A stretch of 64,000 nucleotides of DNA from the NCBI GenBank assembly GCA_004555915.1, contig SFJM01000004.1, positions 1-64,000 on the forward strand, given 5' to 3'. This DNA is from Clostridiales bacterium (GTDB lineage: Bacteria > Bacillota > Clostridia > Oscillospirales > Butyricicoccaceae). Below are positions 14,888 through 22,784 of the stretch, piece after piece. Both the position numbers and the translations under genes were made by a program. The notes below the pieces were generated by a model, which saw only the letters and a list, made by a program, of their open reading frames with translations, was not told where the DNA came from and did not search any database. Numbering within the stretch: the stretch's first letter is position 1; the number at the start of each line of letters is the position of its first letter.

Positions 14888-16969
14888 TCAGCAGTTTACA
14901 CCGAACAGCAGCTTGTCGTAAGCCGGGAACGGCCAGTACTTGGCAGCGGTGTTCACTTCCATCTCGTCCGCAACAGCACGCAGGGCATCCATTGCCGGGA
15001 TAACCGTGTCATGCTGATAGTCCGCAGCCTTCTGTACGTCCTCGATATCGCTGCCGCCTTCGATTGCAGCAATCAGGTCTTCTACTCTGTCATATGCATC
15101 AGCAGACAGGGCGGACAGCTTCTCGATTTCCTTTACCTCTACCGCAGTGCTCAGACCCAGGGTCTTCTTGTTGCATGCGATGTCAGACAGCTCCTTGACA
15201 TAAGCAGCAACTGCCGGGATGATGTCCTTCTTTGCCATGTCGACCATGGTGCGGGACTCAATCTTAATCAGCTTTTCATACTCTTCCAGCAGGATTTCCT
15301 TACGGGACATCAGCTCCGTCTCGCTCAGGACGCCGGTAGCTTCAAATACATCGACAAACTCATCGTAGCAAGCCAGTGCTTCCGGTGTGCAGCGCAGGTT
15401 CGGCAGGCCGCGCTTCTCAGCCTCTTCTACCCAGCTGTCATCATAGCCGTTGCCGTTGAAGATGACACGCTGATGCTCGGTCAGCTCACGCTTAACCAGT
15501 GCGTTCAGTGCCTTGTTGAAGTCCTCAGCCTTCTCCAGCTCATCTGCATAGCTGCGGAATACGTCAGCAACAGCGGTATTCAGCATCATGTTGATGCAGC
15601 CCAGGTTCTGGGAGGAACCAGGCATACGGAACTCAAAACGGTTGCCGGTGAAGGCGAACGGAGAGGTTCTGTTGCGGTCGGTGTTGTCCTTCGGGAATAC
15701 CGGCAGGGTGGTAACGCCCAGCTGGAGCTTGGATGCACCTGCGCCCTCGGTCTCATGGCCTGCGATAATATCATTGACAATACGCTCCAGCTCGTCGCCG
15801 AGGAATACGGAAACAATTGCCGGAGGTGCTTCGTTTGCGCCCAGACGATGGTCATTGCCGGCAGAAGCAACGGAAATACGCATCAGCTTTGCATACTTGT
15901 CAACCGCAGCGATAACAGCGGTCAGAATCAGCATGAACTGTGCATTATCCTTCGGGTTGCTGCCCGGATTCAGCAGGTTCTCACCTGCATCGGTGGACAT
16001 GGACCAGTTGTTATGCTTACCGGAACCGTTTACGCCATCGAACGGCTTCTCATGGAGCAGGCAAACCATGCCATGCTTCAGGGCAACCTTCTTTGCGATA
16101 TCCATCAGCAGCTGGTTGTTATCGGTTGCAATGTTGGTGGTGGAGAAAATCGGTGCAATCTCATGCTGTGCCGGAGCAACTTCGTTGTGCTTGGTCTTAG
16201 CCAGCAGACCATACTTCCACAGCTCCTCATCCAGGTCAGCCATGAAAGCAGCTACACGGGGCTTAATGGTACCAAAGTAATGGTCATCCATTTCCTGGCC
16301 CTTCGGGCTCATGGCACCGAACAGGGTGCGGCCGGTAAAGATCAGGTCCTTGCGCTGGTCATAATACTTCTTGTCAACCAGGAAGTATTCCTGCTCCGGG
16401 CCTACAGTGGTGGTGACACGCTTGACATCCTTGCCGAACAGACCCAGCACGCGGCATGCCTGCTTGCTGATTGCGTCCATGGAACGCAGCAGCGGGGTCT
16501 TCTTATCCAGAACCTCACCGGTATAGGAGCAGAACGCAGTCGGGATGTACAGGGTGCCGTCCTTGACAAATGCATAGGAGCTCGGGTCCCATGCGGTGTA
16601 GCCACGGGCTTCAAAGGTAGCACGCAGGCCGCCGGACGGGAAAGAAGAAGCATCCGGTTCGCCCTGGATCAGTTCCTTGCCGCTGAAGGACATAATAACC
16701 TTGCCGCCTGCGGTGGGGCTGATAAAGGAGTCATGCTTTTCTGCGGTAACGCCGGTCATCGGCTGGAACCAGTGGGTGTAGTGGGTTGCGCCCTTGTCTA
16801 CTGCCCAATCCTTCATTGCGTTTGCAACAACATTCGCAATGCTTACGTCAAGCGGAGCACCAAGGTCGATGGTCTTCATCAGCTTCTTGAATACTTCCTT
16901 CGGCAGCTTGTCGCGCATTACGTTTTCATTGAACACGTTCTCGCCGAAAATTTCCGGGATATTACTCAT
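14888..16969 (-). CDS. glnN: Glutamine synthetase type III
   Basis: The 693-residue enzyme makes glutamine from glutamate, ammonia and ATP. It has the GSIII length (about 700, versus 440 for type I) and motifs TSPTAGG-like region, GPEQEYFLVD, APAQHEIAP, EKPFDGVNGSGKHNNWS and NRFEFRMPGSS. The start at 16969 (MSNIPEIFGENVF) is chosen because GGAGGT lies 10 bases upstream; an ATG six codons earlier overlaps that site. It has a consensus promoter and a leader of about 120 bases containing an intrinsic terminator that overlaps an ANTAR-like hairpin, so expression probably depends on antitermination. The glutamate synthase operon starts divergently about 450 bases away. Confidence 0.97.
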   Translation of the reverse strand: MSNIPEIFGENVFNENVMRDKLPKEVFKKLMKTIDLGAPLDVSIANVVANAMKDWAVDKGATHYTHWFQPMTGVTAEKHDSFISPTAGGKVIMSFSGKELIQGEPDASSFPSGGLRATFEARGYTAWDPSSYAFVKDGTLYIPTAFCSYTGEVLDKKTPLLRSMDAISKQACRVLGLFGKDVKRVTTTVGPEQEYFLVDKKYYDQRKDLIFTGRTLFGAMSPKGQEMDDHYFGTIKPRVAAFMADLDEELWKYGLLAKTKHNEVAPAQHEIAPIFSTTNIATDNNQLLMDIAKKVALKHGMVCLLHEKPFDGVNGSGKHNNWSMSTDAGENLLNPGSNPKDNAQFMLILTAVIAAVDKYAKLMRISVASAGNDHRLGANEAPPAIVSVFLGDELERIVNDIIAGHETEGAGASKLQLGVTTLPVFPKDNTDRNRTSPFAFTGNRFEFRMPGSSQNLGCINMMLNTAVADVFRSYADELEKAEDFNKALNALVKRELTEHQRVIFNGNGYDDSWVEEAEKRGLPNLRCTPEALACYDEFVDVFEATGVLSETELMSRKEILLEEYEKLIKIESRTMVDMAKKDIIPAVAAYVKELSDIACNKKTLGLSTAVEVKEIEKLSALSADAYDRVEDLIAAIEGGSDIEDVQKAADYQHDTVIPAMDALRAVADEMEVNTAAKYWPFPAYDKLLFGVNC

Positions 16970-17040
16970 TGTACAACGCACCTCCATGCATGTATCGTAA
17001 ATATAAATGACTTACTCTGTCATGTAAACTGCAGGATATA

Positions 17041-17086
17041 ACAAAAGAGGCGCCGCGGATAAGGGATATCCACAGCGCCGTTGCTG
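17041..17086 (-). promoter_or_regulatory. ANTAR-like antiterminator/terminator switch in the GSIII leader
   Basis: On the minus strand CAGC-AACGGC-GCTG (17086-17073) is a hairpin with a six-base loop having A at position 1 and G at position 4, the hallmark of RNA bound by ANTAR proteins. Its 3' half is shared with a terminator: GGCGCTGTGGATA (17079-17067) pairs over 13 bp with 17061-17049, followed by TCTTTTGTT. The two folds exclude each other. The terminator lies between the promoter and the start codon. The usual second hexaloop hairpin was not found. Confidence 0.65.
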
Positions 17087-17098
17087 TTTACGCTGTTT

Positions 17099-17127
17099 AT
17101 TATATCGCCACCTTTTGCCTCTGTCAA
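17099..17127 (-). promoter_or_regulatory. Promoter of type III glutamine synthetase
   Basis: On the minus strand TTGACA (17127-17122), 17 bases, TATAAT (17104-17099): a perfect consensus sigma-A promoter. The predicted RNA start is near 17092, a few bases before the hexaloop hairpin. Confidence 0.9.
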
Positions 17128-17260
17128 CTCCATTTTTTCATCTTTTTGCCGGATTTTGGGAAGTTTTACTATTTTGACAGAGGGATTCTTATTTTTGAGT
17201 AGTTTTTCTATGCAAGTTGTATGAAATCCGTAAAATGGAGCAGATTTTTTTGCAAGACGC

Positions 17261-17289
17261 TTGACGTTTTCCTGCATTTATTATAGAAT
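17261..17289 (+). promoter_or_regulatory. Promoter of the glutamate synthase operon
   Basis: TTGACG (17261-17266), 17 bases, TAGAAT (17284-17289). The predicted RNA start is near 17296, at the foot of a hexaloop hairpin. Confidence 0.82.
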
Positions 17290-17296
17290 AGGTGCA

Positions 17297-17379
17297 GTGA
17301 ACAAAGGCGTTCATTTCACAGTATGCGATACTATGATACCAGTATTCGTATCCTGTGAAATGAGCGCTTTTTCTTTTTT
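17297..17379 (+). promoter_or_regulatory. ANTAR-like antiterminator/terminator switch in the GOGAT leader
   Basis: GTGAAC-AAAGGC-GTTCAT (17297-17314) is a 6-bp hairpin with a hexaloop having A1 and G4. Its 3' half forms the 5' arm of a 15-bp terminator stem (17307-17321 with 17353-17367) followed by TTTTTCTTTTTT. The apical part of the terminator (17322-17352) can fold further. If nothing intervenes, the transcript should stop after about 80 bases. The loop reads AANGGC, as in the divergent GSIII leader. Only one hexaloop hairpin fits between promoter and terminator. Confidence 0.7.
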
Positions 17380-17390
17380 GCCTGCTATGC

Positions 17391-17417
17391 AGCCGGGAAG
17401 CAAGATCCCCGGCTTTT
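17391..17417 (+). terminator. Second, shorter terminator in the GOGAT leader
   Basis: AGCCGGG (17391-17397) pairs with CCCGGCT (17408-17414), then TTT. It follows the main leader terminator by about 10 bases and may back it up. Confidence 0.5.
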
Positions 17418-17541
17418 GCCGTCATTTTGACATCTGATTGCATCATTTCCTGCATACAGGCGACGATCTATTATTTCTGCCCGAATCATATATCCTATTA
17501 ATGTGAGATAATGTGAGGTTAAAATTTAGGAGGAATTTACC
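17418..17541 (+). other. Remainder of the GOGAT leader
   Basis: About 120 bases before the first GOGAT gene. TAATGTGAG occurs twice in direct repeat with a 10-base period (17499-17507, 17509-17517), followed by the AGGAGGAA ribosome binding site. No second clear promoter was seen. Confidence 0.4.
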
Positions 17542-18642
17542 ATGCTAAAAGAGGGTCAGTACCATATCCCTTCGGGATGTGCGATCTCAGGCATCTTCCA
17601 CAAGGACGGACGCCGTACCGATGGCACTGAAATCATCCGCTCCATCTCCGTGATGCATGACCGTTCCAACGGTCTGGGCGGCGGCTTCGCAGCTTACGGT
17701 ATCTATCCGGAATATGCAGACTGCTATGCGTTCCATCTGTTCTATGATGAGCCGAACGTCAAGGATGCCTGCGAGAAGTTCCTGAATGAACATTTTGAAA
17801 TCGCATCCATGTCCCGCATTCCGACCCGAAAGCATCCGTCTATTACGGATGAGCCGCTGATCTGGCGTTACTTCGTTGTCCCCCGCCGGTATAAGCTGAT
17901 TGAAACCCAGCTGTCCGAGGATGAATTCGTGGTACGTTGCGTAACCAACATCAACCATAAATATAAGGGCGCTTACGTGTTCTCCAGCGGCAAGAACTGC
18001 GGCGTATTCAAGGCAATCGGCTTCCCGGAGGATGTCGGCCTGTACTACCGCCTGGAAGAATACGAAGCATATTCCTGGACTGCCCACGGCCGTTACCCGA
18101 CCAATACACCGGGCTGGTGGGGCGGTGCCCATCCGTTTGCCATGCTGGACTTTACTATCGTCCACAACGGTGAAATTTCATCCTATGATGCCAACCGCCG
18201 TTCGATTGAAATGCACGGCTATAAATGTGACCTGCTGACCGATACCGAAGCCATTACCTATATCTTCGACTATCTGGTGCGCAGAAAGGGCCTGTCCCTG
18301 GAAGAGGCTGCCCATGTTGTGGCAGCACCGTTCTGGTCCACCATTGAAAAAATGCCGCCGGAGCAGCGTGCGGAATACACCTACCTGCGCGACGCCTTTG
18401 CCGGCCTGCTGATTAACGGCCCGTTCTCCATCATGCTGGGCTTCACCGGCGGTGTCATGGCGCTCAACGACCGCCTGAAGCTGCGCTCCATGGTTGTGGG
18501 CGAAAAGGGCGAGGACGTATACATTGCATCGGAAGAAGCGGCAATCCGCGTCATCCAGCCGGAGCTGGATAAGATCTGGGCACCGCGCGGCGGTGAACCG
18601 GTTATTGTAACCTTAAACGAAGACGCGCAAGGAAAGGAATAA
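17542..18642 (+). CDS. Glutamate synthase glutamine amidotransferase subunit (class II)
   Basis: The 366-residue protein is the amidotransferase (GltB1-type) part of a split glutamate synthase. It hydrolyses glutamine and passes ammonia to the FMN subunit. The nucleophile of class II amidotransferases must be an N-terminal Cys; here it is most likely Cys13 in IPSGCAISG, implying removal of a 12-residue propeptide. Further motifs are RYPTNTPG and VHNGEISSYDAN. AGGAGGAATTTACC precedes the ATG. It is the first of five closely spaced genes that together rebuild a full GOGAT, and it sits behind a leader attenuator. Confidence 0.93.
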   Translation: MLKEGQYHIPSGCAISGIFHKDGRRTDGTEIIRSISVMHDRSNGLGGGFAAYGIYPEYADCYAFHLFYDEPNVKDACEKFLNEHFEIASMSRIPTRKHPSITDEPLIWRYFVVPRRYKLIETQLSEDEFVVRCVTNINHKYKGAYVFSSGKNCGVFKAIGFPEDVGLYYRLEEYEAYSWTAHGRYPTNTPGWWGGAHPFAMLDFTIVHNGEISSYDANRRSIEMHGYKCDLLTDTEAITYIFDYLVRRKGLSLEEAAHVVAAPFWSTIEKMPPEQRAEYTYLRDAFAGLLINGPFSIMLGFTGGVMALNDRLKLRSMVVGEKGEDVYIASEEAAIRVIQPELDKIWAPRGGEPVIVTLNEDAQGKE

Positions 18643-18648
18643 TCCATC

Positions 18649-20154
18649 ATGGCTATTGAGTATTTATATCCCCAGTTTGAGGTGCTGCGCAATCCGGATC
18701 GCTGCATTGCATGCCGGGTATGCGAACGACAGTGTTCAGAGGAAGTACATCATTACGATCACGACCTGAAAAAGATGGTCTCGGACGAAAGCAAGTGCGT
18801 CTGCTGCCATCGCTGCGTATCCCTGTGTCCGACCCGTGCCCTCAAGATTACCAAGACCAACCACCAGTTCCGTGAAAATGCCAACTGGACCGGCGAGGTC
18901 ATCCAGGAGGTTTACCGTCAGGCAGAATCCGGCGGCACCCTGCTGTCCTCCATGGGCAACCCGAAGGACTATCCGATTTACTGGGATAAGATCCTGATTA
19001 ATGCATCCCAGGTTACCAACCCGTCCATCGACCCGCTGCGTGAGCCGATGGAAATCCGTACCTACCTGGGCAAGAAGCCTACCACCATCGAACGCGACGA
19101 AAACGGCAAGATCATCCCGAACCTGTCCCCGCGCCTGCGTCTGGATGTGCCGATCATGTTCTCTGCCATGTCCTATGGCTCCATCAGCTACAACGCCCAT
19201 GAATCGCTGGCACGTGCTTCCCGGAACATGGGTACCTTCTACAACACCGGTGAAGGCGGCCTGCATGAGGACTTTTACCAGTACGGCCCCAACACCATTG
19301 TACAGGTTGCATCCGGCCGTTTCGGTGTGGAAAAGGATTACCTGAATGCCGGTGCAGCAGTGGAAATCAAGATCGGCCAGGGCGCAAAGCCGGGCATCGG
19401 CGGCCATCTGCCGGGTGCCAAGGTTGCAGAGGACATCTCCCGTACCCGTATGATTCCGGAGGGAACCGACGCCATCTCCCCTGCTCCCCATCATGATATT
19501 TATTCCATCGAGGACCTGCGCCAGCTGGTATACTCCCTGAAGGAAGCTACTGCCTATAAAAAGCCGATTATCGTCAAGATTTCCGCCGTACACAACGTTG
19601 CGGCAATCGCTTCCGGCATTGCACGTTCCGGTGCGGATATCATCGCCATCGACGGCTACCGCGGCGGTACCGGCGCGGCTCCCACCCGTATCCGCGATAA
19701 CGTAGGTATCCCGATTGAGCTTGCACTGGCTGCAGTGGATCAGCGTCTGCGTGATGAGGGCATCCGCGACAACGTATCCATTGTTGTTGGCGGTTCCATC
19801 CGCAATTCCGCAGATATCGTCAAGGCCATCGCACTGGGTGCAGATGCGGTTTACATTGCAACCGCAGCCCTGCTTTCCCTGGGCTGCCATCTGTGCCGCA
19901 CCTGCCAGAAGGGCAAGTGCAACTGGGGCATTGCAACCCAGCGTCCGGAGCTGGTAAAGCGCCTGAATCCGGATATCGGCAGTGAAAGACTGGAAAACCT
20001 CCTTACGGCATGGAGCCATGAAATCCGCGAAATGATGGGCGGCATGGGTATCAACTCCATTGAAGCGCTGCGCGGCAACCGACTGATGCTCCGCGGTATC
20101 GGCCTCAACGAGAAGGAGCTCGAAATCCTCGGCATCAAGCATGCAGGCGAATAA
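18649..20154 (+). CDS. Glutamate synthase FMN/Fe-S catalytic subunit
   Basis: The 501-residue protein combines an N-terminal 2[4Fe-4S] ferredoxin (Cys19/22/25/29 and Cys50/53/56/60) with the glutamate synthase central FMN-binding barrel. Visible are MSYGSISYNAHESLARA, GEGGL, the IDGYRGGTGAAPT loop and a cluster-binding CHLCRTCQKGKCNWG near 411-424. It reductively aminates 2-oxoglutarate to glutamate using ammonia from the amidotransferase subunit. This arrangement is the archaeal/clostridial GltB2 type, without the fused amidotransferase of enterobacterial GltB. It starts 6 bases after the amidotransferase gene. Confidence 0.96.
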   Translation: MAIEYLYPQFEVLRNPDRCIACRVCERQCSEEVHHYDHDLKKMVSDESKCVCCHRCVSLCPTRALKITKTNHQFRENANWTGEVIQEVYRQAESGGTLLSSMGNPKDYPIYWDKILINASQVTNPSIDPLREPMEIRTYLGKKPTTIERDENGKIIPNLSPRLRLDVPIMFSAMSYGSISYNAHESLARASRNMGTFYNTGEGGLHEDFYQYGPNTIVQVASGRFGVEKDYLNAGAAVEIKIGQGAKPGIGGHLPGAKVAEDISRTRMIPEGTDAISPAPHHDIYSIEDLRQLVYSLKEATAYKKPIIVKISAVHNVAAIASGIARSGADIIAIDGYRGGTGAAPTRIRDNVGIPIELALAAVDQRLRDEGIRDNVSIVVGGSIRNSADIVKAIALGADAVYIATAALLSLGCHLCRTCQKGKCNWGIATQRPELVKRLNPDIGSERLENLLTAWSHEIREMMGGMGINSIEALRGNRLMLRGIGLNEKELEILGIKHAGE

Positions 20155-20169
20155 GGGAGGATGATCCGC

Positions 20170-20598
20170 ATGAAACGAGTATATGTAAATGAAAAATGGT
20201 GTCTCGGATGCCATCTTTGTGAATATAACTGTGCCTTTGCCAATTCCGGCATGCAGGACATGGTAAAAGCCCTCAAGGATCGGGATATCTTCCCGCGCAT
20301 CCGTGTAGAGGAAGGCGACAGCATCAATTTTGCCGTATCCTGCCGTCACTGTGACAATCCGCTCTGTGTCAAGGGCTGTATCTCCGGTGCGCTTTCCATT
20401 CAGGATGGTGTCATTTCCATTGATTCCAACAAGTGTGTCGGCTGCTTTACCTGTGTGCTCTCCTGTCCGTATGGCTGTATCAGCACCTCCGAATCCGGTG
20501 CGGTACAGAAGTGTGAGCTATGTACCAAGAATGCGGACGGCACGCCTCAGTGTGTAGCAGGCTGTCCGAACAACGCAATCGTATTTGAGGAGAGGTGA
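20170..20598 (+). CDS. Four-cluster-type ferredoxin subunit of the GOGAT operon
   Basis: The 142-residue electron-transfer protein resembles HycB/DmsB-type ferredoxins. Cysteine groups: CLGCHLCEYNC, CRHCDNPLCVKGC, CVGCFTCVLSCPYGC and CELCTKNAD...CVAGCP, enough for up to four [4Fe-4S] clusters. It probably carries electrons between the FAD subunit and the FMN subunit. The ATG at 20170 is preferred because the earlier in-frame ATG at 20161 abuts the GGGAGG site. Its stop overlaps an alternative start of the next gene. Confidence 0.9.
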   Translation: MKRVYVNEKWCLGCHLCEYNCAFANSGMQDMVKALKDRDIFPRIRVEEGDSINFAVSCRHCDNPLCVKGCISGALSIQDGVISIDSNKCVGCFTCVLSCPYGCISTSESGAVQKCELCTKNADGTPQCVAGCPNNAIVFEER

Positions 20599-20603
20599 GC
20601 AAA

Positions 20604-21842
20604 GTGAAATATGTCATTATCGGCAATGCAACTGCCGCAATCGGTACGGTGGAAGGGATCCGTTCGGTGGATCAGGAGGGTGAAATCGTACTGATTTCCA
20701 GCGAGCCGCATTTTACCTATGGCCGTCCGCTCATCTCCTATCTGCTGCTGGGAAAGACTACGGAAGATAAGATGCATTATCGTCCGGATAACTTCTACGA
20801 AGCCAATCGGGTTACCACCATGCTGGGCCGCACGGTAACCAGAATAGATAAAAACGCCAAAAAAGTCGTACTGGAAAACGGCGAGACGGTTTCCTATGAC
20901 AAGGTTGCCATCTGCACCGGTTCCCGCCCGTTTGTCCCGCCCATGGAAGGACTGGATTCCGTGGAGGATCAGACCTCCTTTATGACGCTGGATGACGCGC
21001 ATCGCCTGGCAGGCCTGCTGGGTGACCAGAAGGATAAGGATGTGCTGATTATCGGCGCCGGCCTGATCGGCCTGAAGTGTGCCGAAGGTATCCTGCACCT
21101 GTCCAAATCCCTGACCATCATTGATATGGCACCGCGCATCCTGCCGAATGTACTGGATGAATACGGTTCCTCCTTCCTCCAGAGCTATCTGGAAGGTCTG
21201 GGCATGAAGTTCTACCTGTCCGATTCCGTGGCAAAGTTCTCCACGCCCCATCACGCTGTATGCAAGAGCGGTCTGGAGCTGGATTTCGATGTGCTGGTTG
21301 TGGCTGTCGGCGTTCGTCCGAATACCCAGCTGGCAGAGGAAATTGGCTGTGAGGTCAACCGCGGCATTCTGGTCAATGCCCGCAGTGAAACCTCCGTCAA
21401 GGATGTTTACGCCGCAGGCGACTGCACCGTATCCCATGACATCGCAGCGGATACCGACCGTATTCTGGCAATCCTGCCCAACGCATACCAGCAGGGCGAG
21501 GCCGCAGGCGTCAACATGGCAGGCGGTGACAAGGTATTTGATTCTGCCTTCCCGATGAACGCATCCGGCTTCCTGGGCCTGCACATGATTACCGCCGGCA
21601 GCTATGACGGCGAGGCATATGTCACCAGCACAGAGAACAGCTACAAGAAGCTGGTGGTACGTGACAACAGGCTTGTTGGCTTTATCCTGATCGGCGATGT
21701 GGACCGCGGCGGCATTTACACCTCCCTGATCCGCGATCAGGTTCCGCTGGACACCATCAACTTTGACCTGATTCGTGAGCATCCGCAGCTGATGGCATTT
21801 GCGAAGTCTGAGCGTGCGAAGAAGCTTGCACAGCCGCACTAA
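20604..21842 (+). CDS. FAD-dependent NAD(P)H oxidoreductase subunit of the GOGAT operon
   Basis: The 412-residue pyridine nucleotide-disulfide oxidoreductase-fold protein begins VKYVIIGNATAAIG (FAD site). It has a second Rossmann motif VLIIGAGLIGLK and the FAD closing motif VYAAGDCT. It likely feeds electrons from NAD(P)H into the ferredoxin subunit, replacing enterobacterial GltD. The start is a GTG; 20604 is chosen over a GTG at 20595 because it leaves about 10 bases to the AGGAG site and matches where family members begin (MKYVIIG). No redox-active CxxC pair is seen, so it is an NADH oxidase/rubredoxin reductase-like relative. Confidence 0.88.
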   Translation: MKYVIIGNATAAIGTVEGIRSVDQEGEIVLISSEPHFTYGRPLISYLLLGKTTEDKMHYRPDNFYEANRVTTMLGRTVTRIDKNAKKVVLENGETVSYDKVAICTGSRPFVPPMEGLDSVEDQTSFMTLDDAHRLAGLLGDQKDKDVLIIGAGLIGLKCAEGILHLSKSLTIIDMAPRILPNVLDEYGSSFLQSYLEGLGMKFYLSDSVAKFSTPHHAVCKSGLELDFDVLVVAVGVRPNTQLAEEIGCEVNRGILVNARSETSVKDVYAAGDCTVSHDIAADTDRILAILPNAYQQGEAAGVNMAGGDKVFDSAFPMNASGFLGLHMITAGSYDGEAYVTSTENSYKKLVVRDNRLVGFILIGDVDRGGIYTSLIRDQVPLDTINFDLIREHPQLMAFAKSERAKKLAQPH

Positions 21843-21862
21843 GGGAAAGGACGAATCAAATT

Positions 21863-22585
21863 ATGAAGAAACTCAATGTAGATCTCATGCATTTTAAGGC
21901 CCTGAATGACTGGGTTCGTGATTGTGAGGATTCCGAAATTTTCCTGGATAACCTCATTGGCCAGCGCTATGTGGCAGCGGGCTCGCAGGGCAAAAACATC
22001 ATCATCACCGGTACCCCGGGCAATGCGCTGGGCTGCTATCTGGACGGCTCCACCATCCTGGTCAACGGCAACGCGCAGGATGCTACCGGCGATACCATGA
22101 ACAGCGGTTCCATCATCATTGACGGCAACTGTGGCGATACCACCGGCTACGGCATGCGCGGCGGTATGATTCTGGTTCGCGGTGATGCAGGCTACCGTGC
22201 CGGCATCCACATGAAGCAGTATCGGGATCATATCCCGGTGCTGGTCATCGGCGGCAAGGCAGGCTCCTTCCTGGGGGAATATCAGGCAGGCGGCGTGATT
22301 GTTGTCCTCGGCAAGGGCTGTGAGGGCAAGCAGCCCACCGGCTTCTTCTGCGGCACCGGTATGCATGGCGGACGCATGTTCCTCCGCTGCGATGAGGATC
22401 CGGATATCCCGGTTCAGATCAAGGCTGAGGTGGCAACCGACGAAGACAAGGCTTCCATCCGCTCCTTTGTCCAGGAATACTGCGATAACTTCGGCGGCAA
22501 TGCGGATGAAATTCTCAAGGAGAAGTTCTATGTGCTGACCCCGAACTCCAACAGCCCCTATAAGCGCATGTATACATTCAACTGA
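21863..22585 (+). CDS. Glutamate synthase GXGXG (alpha) domain subunit
   Basis: The 240-residue protein is the C-terminal beta-helix domain of GOGAT large subunits, here a separate polypeptide (GltB3 type). Repeating glycine motifs are visible: GNALGCYLDG, GDTMNSGSIIIDGNCGDT, GYGMRGGMILVRGDAG, and GGKAGSFLGEYQ. In fused enzymes this domain has a structural role linking the amidotransferase and FMN domains. It completes the five-gene split GOGAT. A terminator hairpin follows about 25 bases after its stop. Confidence 0.94.
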   Translation: MKKLNVDLMHFKALNDWVRDCEDSEIFLDNLIGQRYVAAGSQGKNIIITGTPGNALGCYLDGSTILVNGNAQDATGDTMNSGSIIIDGNCGDTTGYGMRGGMILVRGDAGYRAGIHMKQYRDHIPVLVIGGKAGSFLGEYQAGGVIVVLGKGCEGKQPTGFFCGTGMHGGRMFLRCDEDPDIPVQIKAEVATDEDKASIRSFVQEYCDNFGGNADEILKEKFYVLTPNSNSPYKRMYTFN

Positions 22586-22601
22586 TTTCCACAGTTTTTT
22601 G

Positions 22602-22610
22602 TGGTATAAT
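22602..22610 (+). promoter_or_regulatory. Extended -10 promoter candidate before glnA
   Basis: TGGTATAAT is an extended -10 (TGnTATAAT) just after the GOGAT operon. No clear -35 accompanies it. RNA would start near 22617, inside the following hairpin, so the strength and purpose of this promoter are uncertain. Confidence 0.45.
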
Positions 22611-22676
22611 GACGGACAGCAGGTATATACCCACCCTGCTGTCCGTTTATGGTTTTTATTCTGAGAAAAAACCATA
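22611..22676 (+). terminator. Terminator after GOGAT, overlapping a second hairpin in the glnA leader
   Basis: ACGGACAGCAGG (22612-22623) pairs with CCTGCTGTCCGT (22635-22646), then TTTATGGTTTTT. That T-rich tail is itself the 5' arm of another hairpin, TATGGTTTTT (22648-22657) with AAAAACCATA (22667-22676). It can end the GOGAT operon and could also act as an attenuator for glnA. Neither loop has the A1/G4 hexaloop pattern. Confidence 0.65.
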
Positions 22677-22784
22677 TCCATTCCCCGGCAGTGGCGGTTC
22701 TCTTTTTCCGGTATAACATCCGATAGTTCTTTATATCCAATCACTGCTGTAAAACTGTATTTTTAGAGGATTTAGGAGGATTCT

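Noticed and set aside
16970..16987. Upstream ATG (16987) as the start of type III glutamine synthetase
   Set aside because: It overlaps the GGAGGT ribosome binding site that serves the ATG at 16969.
15011..17041. Open frame of over 670 codons on the plus strand opposite type III glutamine synthetase
   Set aside because: It mirrors the codon pattern of the real gene, has no ribosome binding site and encodes a composition unlike any protein family. Similar long shadows lie opposite glgB (34226-36115), amt (12946-14772) and the GOGAT core (18736-20349).
22611..22760. ANTAR hexaloop in the glnA leader
   Set aside because: The hairpins there have loops of other sizes and none has A at 1 and G at 4 of a six-base loop.
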